DNA from: Tissierellia bacterium
GTDB taxonomy: Bacteria; Bacillota; Clostridia; Tissierellales; Tissierellaceae
NCBI GenBank assembly: GCA_012521625.1
Contig: JAAYLY010000082.1
Span: 1 to 15,895 of the forward strand
Direction of reading: 5' to 3'
Length of the DNA: 15,895 bases
This document shows positions 14,295-15,895 of the stretch, piece by piece. Both the position numbers and the translations under genes were made by a program. The notes below the pieces were generated by a model, which ran no database searches, was not told the DNA's origin, and was given only the letters and a program-made list of their open reading frames with translations. The stretch's first letter is position 1. Every line of letters starts with the position of its first letter.

Positions 14295-14380
14295 TAGGCC
14301 TATGGGGTTATTTTTTATCTAGTCTATTATAATGGGTAAATTTAGCCATCTATTATGCACATCTTATGCTTTGTTGAAAT

Positions 14381-14389
14381 TGTGGATAA
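14381..14389 (-). promoter_or_regulatory. DnaA box (perfect)
   Basis: TGTGGATAA on the plus strand, about 90 bases from the three-box cluster. Confidence 0.88.
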
Positions 14390-14425
14390 TCTGCATAATC
14401 TTCATTTGCTATTAATATTAACAAT

Positions 14426-14458
14426 TTGTTGATTTTTTTATCCACAAATATATATTAT
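14426..14458 (+). promoter_or_regulatory. Candidate dnaA promoter overlapping a DnaA box
   Basis: TTGTTG (14426-14431) and TATATA (14449-14454) are 17 bases apart; a TTGATT with TATATT or TATTAT is an alternative reading. The spacer contains a perfect TTATCCACA DnaA box at 14438-14446, the usual arrangement for DnaA autorepression. The region is so AT-rich that the exact -10 is uncertain. Confidence 0.45.
14438..14446 (+). promoter_or_regulatory. DnaA box (perfect) in the dnaA promoter region
   Basis: TTATCCACA on the plus strand, oriented opposite to the perfect boxes at 14170, 14271 and 14381, and next to the AT-rich stretch. Confidence 0.88.
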
Positions 14459-14499
14459 AACATTATTATAGCCTTTTATAATTTTTTATGCTACAGGAT

Positions 14500-14508
14500 T
14501 GTTGATAA
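14500..14508 (-). promoter_or_regulatory. Weak DnaA box
   Basis: TGTTGATAA differs from the consensus at one central base. It lies about 35 bases before the dnaA start codon, in the leader. Confidence 0.4.
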
Positions 14509-14543
14509 ATCTGTTTATAGTTATTTTATGAGGAGGGCAAAAA

Positions 14544-15881
<1,338 letters not shown>

Positions 15882-15888
15882 GGCCTAA

Positions 15889-15895
15889 TGTGGAT
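15889..15895 (-). promoter_or_regulatory. DnaA box cut by the window edge
   Basis: The window ends in TGTGGAT, the first 7 bases of TGTGGATAA, 8 bases after the dnaA stop codon. In Firmicutes a second box cluster and the unwinding element often lie between dnaA and dnaN, so this may be its first box. Confidence 0.5.

Larger units (their letters stand above)
14117..14543. other. oriC: Chromosomal replication origin region (oriC, dnaA-proximal part)
   Basis: The 542-base gene gap between rpmH and dnaA is AT-rich and carries at least eight DnaA-box-like 9-mers on both strands. A stretch at about 14447-14490 is almost purely A/T and could melt, but in Bacillus the unwinding element lies beyond dnaA, so the window may hold only half of a bipartite origin. 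I see no gene in the gap. Confidence 0.9.

Noticed and set aside
14391..14399. Additional DnaA boxes such as CTGCATAAT near 14391
   Set aside because: They differ from the consensus at several core positions and are not distinguishable from background in this AT-rich region.

Overview
The window is a chromosomal replication-origin neighbourhood from a low-GC Gram-positive bacterium. The gene order rpmH-rnpA-yidD-yidC-jag-mnmE-mnmG-rsmG-noc-parA-parB to the left of oriC, with dnaA diverging to the right, is the classic Firmicutes origin layout. AT-rich DNA, heavy use of AGG, ATA and CTA codons, strong GGAGG-type ribosome binding sites, and a cysteine desulfurase, a DUF4446 protein and a cyclodeaminase next to parB suggest Clostridia or Tissierellia. 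That placement is inference from style and synteny, not a database result.

Layout from right to left. dnaA (14544-15881, +) is complete and reads off the right side, presumably toward dnaN; the last 7 bases look like the start of another DnaA box. The 14002-14543 gap holds oriC: DnaA boxes on both strands, including a 13-bp inverted repeat built around one box, a TTGACA-17-TATAAT promoter for the rpmH operon facing left, and a probable dnaA promoter facing right. The rpmH operon (rpmH, rnpA, yidD, yidC, jag) ends at a strong intrinsic terminator at 11857-11893. mnmE has its own TTGACA-17-TACAAT promoter. mnmG and rsmG overlap by 8 bp and noc follows, ending at an intrinsic terminator at 6499-6533. 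parA, parB and a cyclodeaminase (fchA-like) form the next unit, bracketed by two parS sites at 4698-4713 and 6539-6554. A cysteine desulfurase, a DUF4446 membrane protein and a diacylglycerol-kinase-like lipid kinase form a tight three-gene operon. The left edge cuts a membrane-anchored LysM/G5 cell-wall protein.

Functionally, the window joins replication initiation (DnaA/oriC), origin segregation and nucleoid occlusion (ParA, ParB, parS, Noc), ribosome and RNase P supply (RpmH, RnpA), membrane protein insertion (YidC, YidD, the RNA-binding protein Jag/KhpB), and tRNA/rRNA modification (MnmE, MnmG, RsmG). All genes left of oriC are on the minus strand and dnaA is on the plus strand, so every gene is transcribed away from oriC, in the direction of fork movement.

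I found no mobile element, CRISPR array, tRNA or rRNA gene, and no clearly new multi-gene system. The points most worth a second look are a Noc protein that keeps the four NBS-specificity residues but lacks the N-terminal membrane helix, the parS sites (one overlapping a spurious start codon, one squeezed between two hairpins), the symmetrical DnaA-box palindrome, and related intergenic hairpins. Several start codons (parA, parB, fchA-like, rpmH) should be placed downstream of the longest open frame.
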